From positions 1 through 51,058 of the IMG/VR virus record IMGVR_UViG_3300022592_000007: a stretch of DNA of 51,058 bases; one strand, written 5' to 3'. Positions 5,630-11,289 of this stretch are shown piece by piece; within the stretch, counting starts at the first letter, position 1; each line of letters starts with the position of its first letter. Source of the stretch: a virus. Position numbers and translations under genes: made by a program. Below the pieces are notes generated by a model. That model was given only the letters and a program-made list of their open reading frames with translations. It was not told where the DNA came from and made no database searches.

Positions 5630-5765
5630 GAGACGGGCGGCGTGGAAGGACACGCGATAGGTGTAGAAGGTCTCAAAACAAGACGACAATTAGACCTCAG
5701 TCGTCCACCTATTAGGAATCTACCGGCAAAGATTAATAGCGGGTACTCAAGCCCCGCCCCGTCTC
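5630..5765 (+). ncRNA. Structured 136-nt 5' leader with crossing helices
   Basis: Closing helix: GAGACGGG plus CGG (5630-5640) with CCGCCCCGTCTC (5754-5765). Inside: hairpin GCGTG/CACGC (5640-5655); ATAGGTG/CACCTAT (5657-5663 with 5706-5712); within this AGGTCT (5668-5673) pairs AGACCT (5692-5697) and GACGAC (5682-5687) pairs GTCGTC (5700-5705), two helices that cross; and TACC-GC/GC-GGTA (5721-5727 with 5739-5745). The connecting loop of two bases is tight for a standing pseudoknot, so the two inner helices may be alternatives, as in a switch. The ribosome site (AAAGGAGAAGG) follows at 5772. I cannot match it to a known riboswitch. Confidence 0.6.
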
Positions 5766-5784
5766 AATAACAAAGGAGAAGGAT

Positions 5785-5973
5785 ATGACCAAATGGAATC
5801 CGATAAGTCGAAGTCCTAAAGAGAATGGGGAGTATCTTGTCTGTTATGCTTCTAAAAAAGACAGGAGTAGGAAGTATGTATCCGTAAGTACATGGGTGGG
5901 GATATGGGAGAGGAATGAATATCCTATGATAGAGATAAGTCATTGGGCAAAGTTGCCTAAAGTGCCGAAATGA
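5785..5973 (+). CDS. DUF551-like small protein
   Basis: A 62-residue protein, MTKWNPISRSPKENGEYLVC at the start and HWAKLPKVPK at the end. The pattern W.PIS..P.ENGEYLV....... ITHW..LP.PP is that of the DUF551 family, common in phages and of unknown function. AAAGGAGAAGGAT sets the start. It is the first gene behind the folded leader and is coupled to the HNH gene by an ATGA overlap (5970-5973). Confidence 0.8.
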   Translation: MTKWNPISRSPKENGEYLVCYASKKDRSRKYVSVSTWVGIWERNEYPMIEISHWAKLPKVPK

Positions 5974-6326
5974 TAAGATACAAAAGATATGATCCATTGG
6001 CGGCAATTATTACTCTCTTGATAATGGACTGGGTATTTAAGCCAAGGATAGATAGGCACGATGAATATCAAGATTACTTGCAGAGCGACCACTGGAAGAG
6101 GGTTAGAAACGTAGTGGGTCAAGATGCTAATTGGCTATGTGCAGTAAAAGGATGTGGTAAGCATGGGAGACACTTGAATGCCCATCACCTACATTATCGG
6201 AGCCTTGGAGAAGAGAGGGAGGGAGATGTGGTATATGTCTGCCCATATCATCATAAACTTATTCACAAAAACCACGCGTTTAATAGACGGGGCGGCGGAG
6301 TAATTCCAGCCTTTAGTTACAGGTAA
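5970..6326 (+). CDS. HNH endonuclease-like protein
   Basis: A 118-residue protein. A hydrophobic N-terminal stretch (residues 9 to 24) is followed by YLQSDHWKRVRN, then a zinc-HNH module: Cys57 and Cys62, AHHLHY at 71 to 76, a Gly/Glu-rich turn (SLGEEREGD), Cys91, and HH/H at 94, 95 and 99. This is the layout of small phage HNH nucleases. Such proteins can act in DNA nicking, packaging (together with terminase) or homing; location upstream of terminase permits a packaging role, but this is inference. Start overlaps the previous stop. Confidence 0.75.
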   Translation: MIRYKRYDPLAAIITLLIMDWVFKPRIDRHDEYQDYLQSDHWKRVRNVVGQDANWLCAVKGCGKHGRHLNAHHLHYRSLGEEREGDVVYVCPYHHKLIHKNHAFNRRGGGVIPAFSYR

Positions 6327-6329
6327 AAT

Positions 6330-6527
6330 GTGCAGACAAACCCCGTTGACAAATACCTACAAGAAAACTGGGATGGCATTACAATTCCAGTATGTATTTG
6401 GGTTAATATACCATCCAAATATCATCGCCTAGCCAAGTTCTTATTCTGGTTTGGCATGGACGCGTTGGCATATCGGGTAATTACAAAAAAGTCTTATCTT
6501 ACTTTTGGGGATGGTAAGCGTGTATAA
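6330..6527 (+). CDS. Hypothetical protein (GTG start)
   Basis: GTG 6330 lies one codon after the HNH stop in the same frame, with only a short AGG as ribosome site. The 65-residue product (starting VQTNPVDKYLQENWDG, first residue read as Met) has one hydrophobic segment, AKFLFWFGMDALAYRV, which could be a membrane or amphipathic helix. Its TAA stop overlaps the -10 box of the ferritin gene. No family recognised. Confidence 0.5.
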   Translation: MQTNPVDKYLQENWDGITIPVCIWVNIPSKYHRLAKFLFWFGMDALAYRVITKKSYLTFGDGKRV

Positions 6528-6528
6528 T
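6523..6528 (+). promoter_or_regulatory. -10 box (GTATAAT) directly upstream of the ferritin gene
   Basis: TATAAT with TG directly before it, overlapping the stop of the previous gene. Transcription from here would begin near 6535, just before GGAGG at 6536-6540 and ATG 6546, giving a leader of about ten bases. No good -35 is seen. It suggests that the ferritin gene can be transcribed on its own. Confidence 0.45.
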
Positions 6529-6545
6529 TGAACTTGGAGGCTACT

Positions 6546-7013
6546 ATGTTTGTCCTTGTTGAACAGATGCTACAGAACGAAGTTACACTGGAACGAACCA
6601 ATTCGGCCGTTTACAGACAGATGGCGGATGAACTTGATAATATGGGCTGGGGCGGGTCTGCCAAGTTCATGCGTAAGTCTAGTGATGATGAATTGACTCA
6701 CGCAGATAAATTCTGTGGAGTCTTGGTTGATCGGAACATTACCCCAATTTACGATACAATTCGGAAGATCGAAATGGTAAATGGAAGGCTGACGGATTAT
6801 TTCTATTCCGCCTACGCCGCCGAACAAAAGACTACCGCCGCCATTGAAGAAATATATAAGACCGCGCACGATGAGGGCGAGTTCCTTGTTACTCAGTTCT
6901 TACAGTTCTTCCTCGAAGAACAGAGAAATTCTGAGCGCGAGGTTTGGGACATCATTCAAATGTTGGAAGCATCGGATGAGTGGCGCTTGATTGACGAAAA
7001 ACTTGGAGAGTAA
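6546..7013 (+). CDS. Ferritin-like iron storage protein
   Basis: A 155-residue four-helix ferritin. An earlier TTG is open, but GGAGG stands at the right distance before ATG 6546. The ferroxidase ligands of bacterial ferritins are in place: Glu16 and Tyr23 (LERTNSAVYRQM), Glu49 and His52 (DDELTH), Glu93 (YAAEQ) and Gln126 (FLEEQ). The helix order and FLQFFLEEQ...E match FtnA, whose length is similar (about 165). Two of the outer C-site Glu of FtnA appear replaced (Asn128, Ser129), so iron turnover may differ. Ferritins oxidise Fe(II) and store it in 24-mers. A phage copy could protect DNA or hold iron during infection (inference). Confidence 0.85.
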   Translation: MFVLVEQMLQNEVTLERTNSAVYRQMADELDNMGWGGSAKFMRKSSDDELTHADKFCGVLVDRNITPIYDTIRKIEMVNGRLTDYFYSAYAAEQKTTAAIEEIYKTAHDEGEFLVTQFLQFFLEEQRNSEREVWDIIQMLEASDEWRLIDEKLGE

Positions 7014-7031
7014 TAGAAAGTGAGGATAAAA

Positions 7032-7328
7032 ATGGGTATTAGTGAATATCTAAAATCTGTTGAATGTGGTTATATGAGCAAAGATAGAGCAAGAAAGGTG
7101 TTTGGGATAGATGAATATTATCAAATTCTATCCCCATCTGGCTCTAATTATGACTATCCCGGTATTTCTGATTTCATGGACTTAAAGGTGTCCGACATTT
7201 CCATATACAATGATTGGGCATCCAGTGCCAACACATATCGCGACCAAAATAAAGTGAAATGTACTTATTGCGGGAGAAAGAACGATTCTGAGGATGAAAC
7301 CTGTGCAAGTTGTGGAGCGATACTATGA
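7032..7328 (+). CDS. Hypothetical protein with C-terminal zinc ribbon
   Basis: Start ATG 7032 is chosen for GAGGATAAA upstream; a GTG four codons earlier overlaps that site. The 98-residue product begins MGISEYLKSVECGYMSKDRA and has a middle part with MDLKVSDISIYNDWASSANT. The end carries a CTYCGR...CASCGAIL double CxxC zinc ribbon. Likely a nucleic-acid- or protein-binding adaptor. It ends in ATGA with the next gene. Confidence 0.7.
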   Translation: MGISEYLKSVECGYMSKDRARKVFGIDEYYQILSPSGSNYDYPGISDFMDLKVSDISIYNDWASSANTYRDQNKVKCTYCGRKNDSEDETCASCGAIL

Positions 7329-7459
7329 AGATTTTGATTAGGGTTATTTCCATTGCCCTCCTGGGTGGAGGGTTTGTAATCATTGGATTGACAGTAAGTT
7401 GGTGGGCGGTATTAGGACTTGCCATGGTTATCCTTGGGGCATCCATAGGAATTCGATGA
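7325..7459 (+). CDS. Micro membrane protein, 44 residues
   Basis: Starts within the ATGA of the zinc-ribbon gene stop and ends in the ATGA that starts the small terminase gene. It begins MKILIRVISIALLGGGFVII and is hydrophobic throughout, with a second segment WAVLGLAMVILGASIGI, so it forms two membrane helices joined by a WW turn. The double stop-start coupling in an otherwise real operon argues that it is genuine. Role unknown. Confidence 0.6.
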   Translation: MKILIRVISIALLGGGFVIIGLTVSWWAVLGLAMVILGASIGIR

Positions 7460-8007
7460 CCGATAGTCGTAAGCATATAACAAGAGCTTCTTCTTTCTCT
7501 CAAGAGATACATCAGGAAGCCTTTGCTATTTGGTATAAGCTGGAAAGACCACCACTCAAACAAATTGTTAAGCTATTGAAAGAACAATCCAAGGACGGAA
7601 GAGCGCCAACTACTACGACTCTCCAGTGGTGGCATAAGGAAGATTCTTGGGACGACCACGCCGATATGTTAGACGCAGAGGCCGAACAAGCCGGGGATAT
7701 GGAAATCATCAAACAACGCCAGGGCATTATTCAGAAGATGGCCACCGTTGGCGCAGACCTCGTAGACATGGGGATGAATTACCTAAAAAAGAACGGCATT
7801 GAGAACTCCGCCGATGCTATTCGGGCAATTGGAAAAGGTGCAGAGTTGCAGGATAAGTTACTTGGTTGGGCAGCTTACTTCGCAGAATTGAGTACCGCAA
7901 CCAACGAGGAGTTGGAAAAGAAACTAAAGCACTTCATGGGTGAAGAACCCATAGAGGCAACGGCCATTAATGCAAGCGAACAAGACGATTCGAACAGATC
8001 TGAGTGA
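7456..8007 (+). CDS. Terminase small subunit (probable)
   Basis: A 183-residue protein; ATG 7456 overlaps the previous stop. It begins MTDSRKHITRASSFSQEIHQ, followed by a helix-turn-helix-like unit (AFAIWYKLERPPLKQIVKLL, then TTTTLQWWHKE), which reads like the DNA-binding N domain of TerS. A helical central part (EIIKQRQGIIQKMATVGADL) suits the ring-forming oligomerisation domain. Direct position before TerL supports the call. TerS recognises the packaging site and feeds DNA to the motor. Confidence 0.75.
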   Translation: MTDSRKHITRASSFSQEIHQEAFAIWYKLERPPLKQIVKLLKEQSKDGRAPTTTTLQWWHKEDSWDDHADMLDAEAEQAGDMEIIKQRQGIIQKMATVGADLVDMGMNYLKKNGIENSADAIRAIGKGAELQDKLLGWAAYFAELSTATNEELEKKLKHFMGEEPIEATAINASEQDDSNRSE

Positions 8008-9544
8008 TAAGGATAAGAGACAGTTACTTGCCCTACTTACAGAGATGAGGGCAAGGAATCTCGATATACCTAAAGTAGACAAAGCCAACATAGCCTGGTC
8101 AGATAAATGGAATATTGATGAGAATGGCTTCTTTCGCAGAAATGGAGCGGGAAAGCCCTATGACCCGGCGGGGGAACAGTTAAGTTTCATAAATGCACCC
8201 GGAGTTTTTGTAGCCATGCAAGGGGGTAGAGGATCTGGAAAAACTTCTGCCGGCGCACAGAAAGCGCTTCGTAAGATTCGTGAAGGTAGAACAGGGATAG
8301 TCGTCAATCCAGACCTGGAGAACTTCAAGACTTCTACCTGGCCAGAACTCCGAAGCTGGATACCCTGGCAGATGGTAATTCCAAAACACAGAGTCAGAAG
8401 GTCAGAGTCTTGGGATGTAACCAGACCATTTTCAATCGTTTTCATAAATGGAGCCGTTCTTTATTGTCGTGGACTTCGTGACCCCGAGTCTGGCCGTGGA
8501 CATAACGTAAACTGGTTATGGTATGACGAAGCCCGTAGAGATAGAACTGGACTGGCCTGGAAGAACGCTATCGCGGGTGTACGCGTTGGGTCCAATACCC
8601 AACGGTTCTTAACCACTACTCCGGCCGGAAGAGACTCTTGGATAGCCGCTTTATTCGACCGGAAAGAGATTCCTCAAGAAGTCTATGACCTCCTGAAAGA
8701 CATCCCCGATATGCAGGGGCGCGAGTTAATCGAGTCTTTTCACGTTTCCCTGGAAGAGAACCGCAAGAACCTTGACCCCATCTTTTACGCTACACTGGTA
8801 TCATCCTTCCCGTCTGGTTATTTGAGACAGCGCGAGATCGAGGGAATCGCAGCCAACGAAGAAGGTTCTCTTGGTGATAGGACATGGTTTACCCACAATC
8901 CAACTACTGGAGTATCGCACATCTTAGAAAAGGCTCCCGAATGGAGAGGGCGGATTCGATATTATGACCTCGCCGCTTCCGAGAAGAAAGTTGGTACTGA
9001 CCCCGACGAAACAATAGGTGGTTTGGTTTCCTATGACGATAAGAAGGAAAACTTTTGCATCGAAGATCAAACCGGAGGACATTGGTTGTGGGATCAAATT
9101 CTTGAAAACATCAGAAATACCGCCATGGTAGATGGACAACAAGTACCCATCTATATCGAGCAGGAACCCGCCTCGGGCGGTAAGAACCAAGTGGCCGCTA
9201 TTGCCAATTTCTTAAAGCCATTTGGGTTTACCGTGAGAGCGCACGACCCCAAGAAGGATGGAGATAGAGTAGAAGCGGCTAACCACTGGTTCGCGGAGGC
9301 GGCGCAAGGACATTGGTGGGTGGTTCGTGGAAAATGGACGGATAATTTTTTTGGCGAATTGGACACCTTCCCCGCTAAGGATACCCATGACGACCGGATA
9401 ACCGCGACCACCGGGGCCCGTTTGTCTATTGCACCTATTCGTAAATGGAGCAGTATTCGGTTTGCTCATTTAGGCCAGAAAAATCCAGAACAAAAAAAAG
9501 AGGAAGAAGCAAAGGTTGGAGCATGGGGGAAATCTAAGGATTAA
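7970..9544 (+). CDS. terL: Terminase large subunit
   Basis: A 524-residue packaging motor. The ATPase half has the P-loop GGRGSGKT (residues 85 to 92), Walker B WLWYDEA (182 to 188) and coupling motif TTTP (215 to 218). The nuclease half has Asp333 (YYDLA), the acidic pair IEQE (396 to 399) and HDDR (473 to 476), the RNase H-like metal site. Length is normal. The first ATG at 7970 overlaps the small subunit gene by 38 bases and lacks a good ribosome site, so it is probably translated by coupling; a later Met at residue 26 is possible. Its stop overlaps the stop of the convergent HNH gene. Confidence 0.95.
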   Translation: MQANKTIRTDLSDKDKRQLLALLTEMRARNLDIPKVDKANIAWSDKWNIDENGFFRRNGAGKPYDPAGEQLSFINAPGVFVAMQGGRGSGKTSAGAQKALRKIREGRTGIVVNPDLENFKTSTWPELRSWIPWQMVIPKHRVRRSESWDVTRPFSIVFINGAVLYCRGLRDPESGRGHNVNWLWYDEARRDRTGLAWKNAIAGVRVGSNTQRFLTTTPAGRDSWIAALFDRKEIPQEVYDLLKDIPDMQGRELIESFHVSLEENRKNLDPIFYATLVSSFPSGYLRQREIEGIAANEEGSLGDRTWFTHNPTTGVSHILEKAPEWRGRIRYYDLAASEKKVGTDPDETIGGLVSYDDKKENFCIEDQTGGHWLWDQILENIRNTAMVDGQQVPIYIEQEPASGGKNQVAAIANFLKPFGFTVRAHDPKKDGDRVEAANHWFAEAAQGHWWVVRGKWTDNFFGELDTFPAKDTHDDRITATTGARLSIAPIRKWSSIRFAHLGQKNPEQKKEEEAKVGAWGKSKD

Positions 9545-10011
9545 CTTTTTGTATCTATTAAATACTTTATATGCTTTTCCAACAACTCCGTATCGTCTTT
9601 TACCATTCCCAAAAGTTTGTTACAGTTGTAACATAAAAGACCGCGCACTTTTCCGGTTTTGTGGTCGTGGTCAACAAAAAAATTCTTTTGTTTCATAAAA
9701 TATGGGTATGCTGTTTTTGCTCCGCATATTGCACATATTCCATTTTGATCTCTTAACATGATTTCATAAAACTCTAGGGATATTCCATAATTATAATTTA
9801 ATACATAGTCTCTACGCTTTCTTTCAAAGTCCGGGTCACTCTTTTTCTTCTGCCAAATATACTTATTTCTTGCTGAATTTTGTCCTCGAATGCAAGTTTT
9901 ACACCGAGGACATTTTCCATCTTTGTTTCTACTGTTTTTGTGGAACTCGGAAAATGGTTTTATTTCTCCACACTTACAACACTTTTTTTCTGGAACGATC
10001 TTATTTGTCAT
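9541..10011 (-). CDS. Endonuclease VII-like HNH endonuclease
   Basis: A 156-residue protein convergent to terL, with overlapping stop codons (TTAA). N-terminal zinc ribbon CCKCGEIKPFSEF with CPRCKTC, then a basic linker, then CAICGA, VDHDHKTGKVRGLLC and CNKLLG, the signature of recombination endonuclease VII-type HNH enzymes. Free-standing copies on the opposite strand between virion genes are usually homing elements; a Holliday-junction role in packaging is the alternative. GGAGATAGT sets the start. Its base composition (A/T rich, Lys rich) differs from the neighbouring terminase gene, which fits later insertion. Confidence 0.85.
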   Translation of the reverse strand: MTNKIVPEKKCCKCGEIKPFSEFHKNSRNKDGKCPRCKTCIRGQNSARNKYIWQKKKSDPDFERKRRDYVLNYNYGISLEFYEIMLRDQNGICAICGAKTAYPYFMKQKNFFVDHDHKTGKVRGLLCYNCNKLLGMVKDDTELLEKHIKYLIDTKS

Positions 10012-10024
10012 ACTATCTCCAAAT

Positions 10025-10080
10025 AAAAAACCCCGAAAGTTGCGGTCTGTTGTTCAGGCAGATTCCGATAACTTCCGGGG
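10025..10080 (-). terminator. Terminator-like stem upstream of the HNH gene (attenuator)
   Basis: On the minus strand CCCCGGAAGTT (10080-10070) pairs with AACTTTCGGGG (10041-10031), 11 bp including one G-U, followed by TTTTTT. It stands just 14 bases before the HNH start, so readthrough transcripts from the right would be stopped before the gene. The plus-strand version has an A-C mismatch and no U-run. Confidence 0.5.
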
Positions 10081-10122
10081 AATTAATATATTGTATCACA
10101 AACCGCATCGTACTGCCTGAAC
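10041..10122. repeat. Interleaved inverted repeats
   Basis: TGCGGT (10041-10046) pairs with ACCGCA (10102-10107), and GTTCAGGCAG (10052-10061) pairs perfectly with CTGCCTGAAC (10113-10122). The two pairs cross. Read as DNA, the second 21-base block is the reverse complement of the first with its two parts swapped. It could be a binding site, an RNA pseudoknot or a recombination scar near the homing-type gene. Confidence 0.45.
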
Positions 10123-10182
10123 GATATAAGTGTAACTTATGAATCTATTCACGTCAAGTACGAGTTGAAACGTAAATTAAGA

Positions 10183-10188
10183 TATAAT
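10183..10188 (+). promoter_or_regulatory. -10 box for the nucleotidyltransferase gene
   Basis: TATAAT 25 bases before the ATG at 10213, with AGAAAGGATAAAAA as ribosome site after it. No clear -35 at 16 to 18 bases; TTGAAA lies too close (12 bases). Confidence 0.4.
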
Positions 10189-10212
10189 AGAAATATAGAG
10201 AAAGGATAAAAA

Positions 10213-10998
10213 ATGGGTATTCCCAAAGACGTTCTACGTGAAGATTTATGTTTGGGAGATTGGTCAATTTGTATTGCCTACCGAGGTAGTATCGCCCATG
10301 GAATGTATATTCCCTCTACCGACCCAAATTCCATAGACGATAAAGACGTAATGGGGGTATGCGTCCCCCCGATTGATTATTACTTCGGTTTACACGCTGT
10401 TGGGGGAATGTTTCCAACCAATGGAACTAAAGAAATTAAAAAGGATGAATGGGACATTGTTGTTTATGAGGCCAATAAGTTTATTCATCTTTTATCTGTT
10501 GGTAATCCCAATGCATTAACTTTGCTTTATCTTGACCAGAATTATTATATCAAGAAAGAACCGGCGTTTGACCTACTAATTGAAAATAGAGACGCGTTTG
10601 TTGGAAGGCATGTTTATCGTTCATTTACTGGTTATGCTTATGGACAATTACACAAAATGACTCATGGACAGAAACTCGGTCACATGGGCCAAAAGCGGAT
10701 TGAATTGTTTGGAAAGTATGGATATGATTGCAAAAATGCCGCCCATCTTATTCGGCTACTTCGCATGGGTATTGAATATCTAAAAGATGGTTGTCTTTAT
10801 GTACTACGGGAAGACGCTACACAACTTCTTGAAATAAAGCGCGGCGAATGGACTATGGAGCAAGTGGAAAAAGAATCAGACTGTCTTTTCAAGTTGGCGG
10901 AAGAGGCTTATCTAAACTGCAAACTTCCTAAGGGGCCGGATATTGATAAAATTAATAAATTGGCGGTAGAAGTAATCAGAACATCTTTGAAAATATAA
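10213..10998 (+). CDS. Predicted nucleotidyltransferase, RlaP-like
   Basis: A 261-residue protein of the DNA polymerase beta type nucleotidyltransferase fold. The core has RGSIAHGM (Gly25, Ser26) followed by SIDDKDVMGV with the acidic metal residues at about 42 to 45, then a VVYEANKFIHLL helix and SVGNPNALTLLYL, a pattern of the RlaP/PF10127 family. The C half is helical (MGIEYLKDGCLYVLREDATQ). RlaP relatives are linked with RNA repair; phage members may modify tRNA or proteins (inference). AAAGGATAAAAA sets the start. It stands alone behind its own -10 box. Confidence 0.8.
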   Translation: MGIPKDVLREDLCLGDWSICIAYRGSIAHGMYIPSTDPNSIDDKDVMGVCVPPIDYYFGLHAVGGMFPTNGTKEIKKDEWDIVVYEANKFIHLLSVGNPNALTLLYLDQNYYIKKEPAFDLLIENRDAFVGRHVYRSFTGYAYGQLHKMTHGQKLGHMGQKRIELFGKYGYDCKNAAHLIRLLRMGIEYLKDGCLYVLREDATQLLEIKRGEWTMEQVEKESDCLFKLAEEAYLNCKLPKGPDIDKINKLAVEVIRTSLKI

Positions 10999-11014
10999 AC
11001 ACGAACTGATACGG

Positions 11015-11061
11015 AAACTCGCCCGAGGAGGAGGCGAGTTTAGGGAGGGCGGCATACCGCC
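11015..11061 (+). terminator. Two hairpins after the nucleotidyltransferase gene
   Basis: AAACTCGCC (11015-11023) with GGCGAGTTT (11033-11041), 9 bp and a 9-base loop, then GGCGG (11048-11052) with CCGCC (11057-11061) and a 4-base loop. There is no long U-run, so termination would be imperfect. They also face the 3' end of the minus-strand micro gene at 11093. Confidence 0.5.
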
Positions 11062-11092
11062 GTTAGAAAGGAGGAAGAACTAGAGAATTATA

Positions 11093-11227
11093 TCACAAGT
11101 TGGGAGGTTCGCCACTCTGCTCTACTTCTTCCTCGGTCTTTCTGCAACCGCAATAAACGCATCCAAATTTCCCGTGATGGAAACTAAGTCCTAAACATCC
11201 TCCCGAGCAAGAATGACATATATACAT
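11093..11227 (-). CDS. Cys-rich micro protein (zinc-binding)
   Basis: A 44-residue frame, MYICHSCSGGCLGLSFHHGK at its start, then FGCVYCGCRKTEEE. Three CxxC-like units (CHSC, CVYC, YCGC) and two His give a small treble-clef or ribbon-like zinc site. The ribosome site (TTAGGT) is weak and close. It is antisense to the surrounding genes and lies alone between the nucleotidyltransferase and portal genes. The dense Cys spacing is hard to obtain by chance. Confidence 0.5.
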   Translation of the reverse strand: MYICHSCSGGCLGLSFHHGKFGCVYCGCRKTEEEVEQSGEPPNL

Positions 11228-11276
11228 ACCTAATTTTATCATAAACTCACTCTATGAAATGATAGTGAGTAAAGTT

Positions 11277-11282
11277 TATAAT
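11277..11282 (+). promoter_or_regulatory. -10 box for a leaderless portal transcript
   Basis: TATAAT lies seven bases before the portal ATG (11290). With ATGAAA 17 bases upstream as -35 (4 of 6), transcription should begin at or within a base or two of the ATG, so the mRNA would have no ribosome site. An imperfect inverted repeat ACTCACT/AGTGAGT (about 11247-11270) overlaps the -35 side and could be an operator. Confidence 0.5.
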
Positions 11283-11289
11283 CATAGTA

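Larger units (their letters stand above)
5215..5784. promoter_or_regulatory. Divergent control region between leftward and rightward genes
   Basis: No convincing gene lies here; two overlapping plus-strand frames at 5440-5770 have poor composition and no ribosome sites. From left to right it holds: direct repeats with a nearby palindrome (5335-5392), a heptamer array (5467-5498), a TATAAT box (5617-5622) and a folded leader (5630-5765). Leftward transcription of the 1-5214 arm must start in the left part, but I see no clear minus-strand promoter. The arrangement fits a regulatory switch or replication origin (inference). Confidence 0.6.
10012..10212. promoter_or_regulatory. Intergenic region between divergent HNH and nucleotidyltransferase genes
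   Basis: No gene. It contains a long stem with a U-run on the minus strand (10025-10080), interleaved inverted repeats (10041-10122), a 22-base sequence (10156-10177) repeated at 45395-45416, and a TATAAT box at 10183-10188 that serves the rightward nucleotidyltransferase. Confidence 0.55.

Noticed and set aside
5440-5770. Two overlapping plus-strand frames (91 and 76 codons) in the divergent region
   Set aside because: They cover the heptamer array, the promoter and the folded leader, have no ribosome site and unlikely composition; the RNA structure explains the sequence better.
9541-10011. Group I intron carrying the HNH gene
   Set aside because: The terminase reading frame is complete and ends at 9544; the HNH gene is free-standing on the other strand and no intron core is seen.
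10999-11289. tRNA genes in hairpin-rich gaps
   Set aside because: No gap in the window shows the T-loop GGTTCGAATCC-type sequence with matching acceptor ends; the hairpins are single stems.
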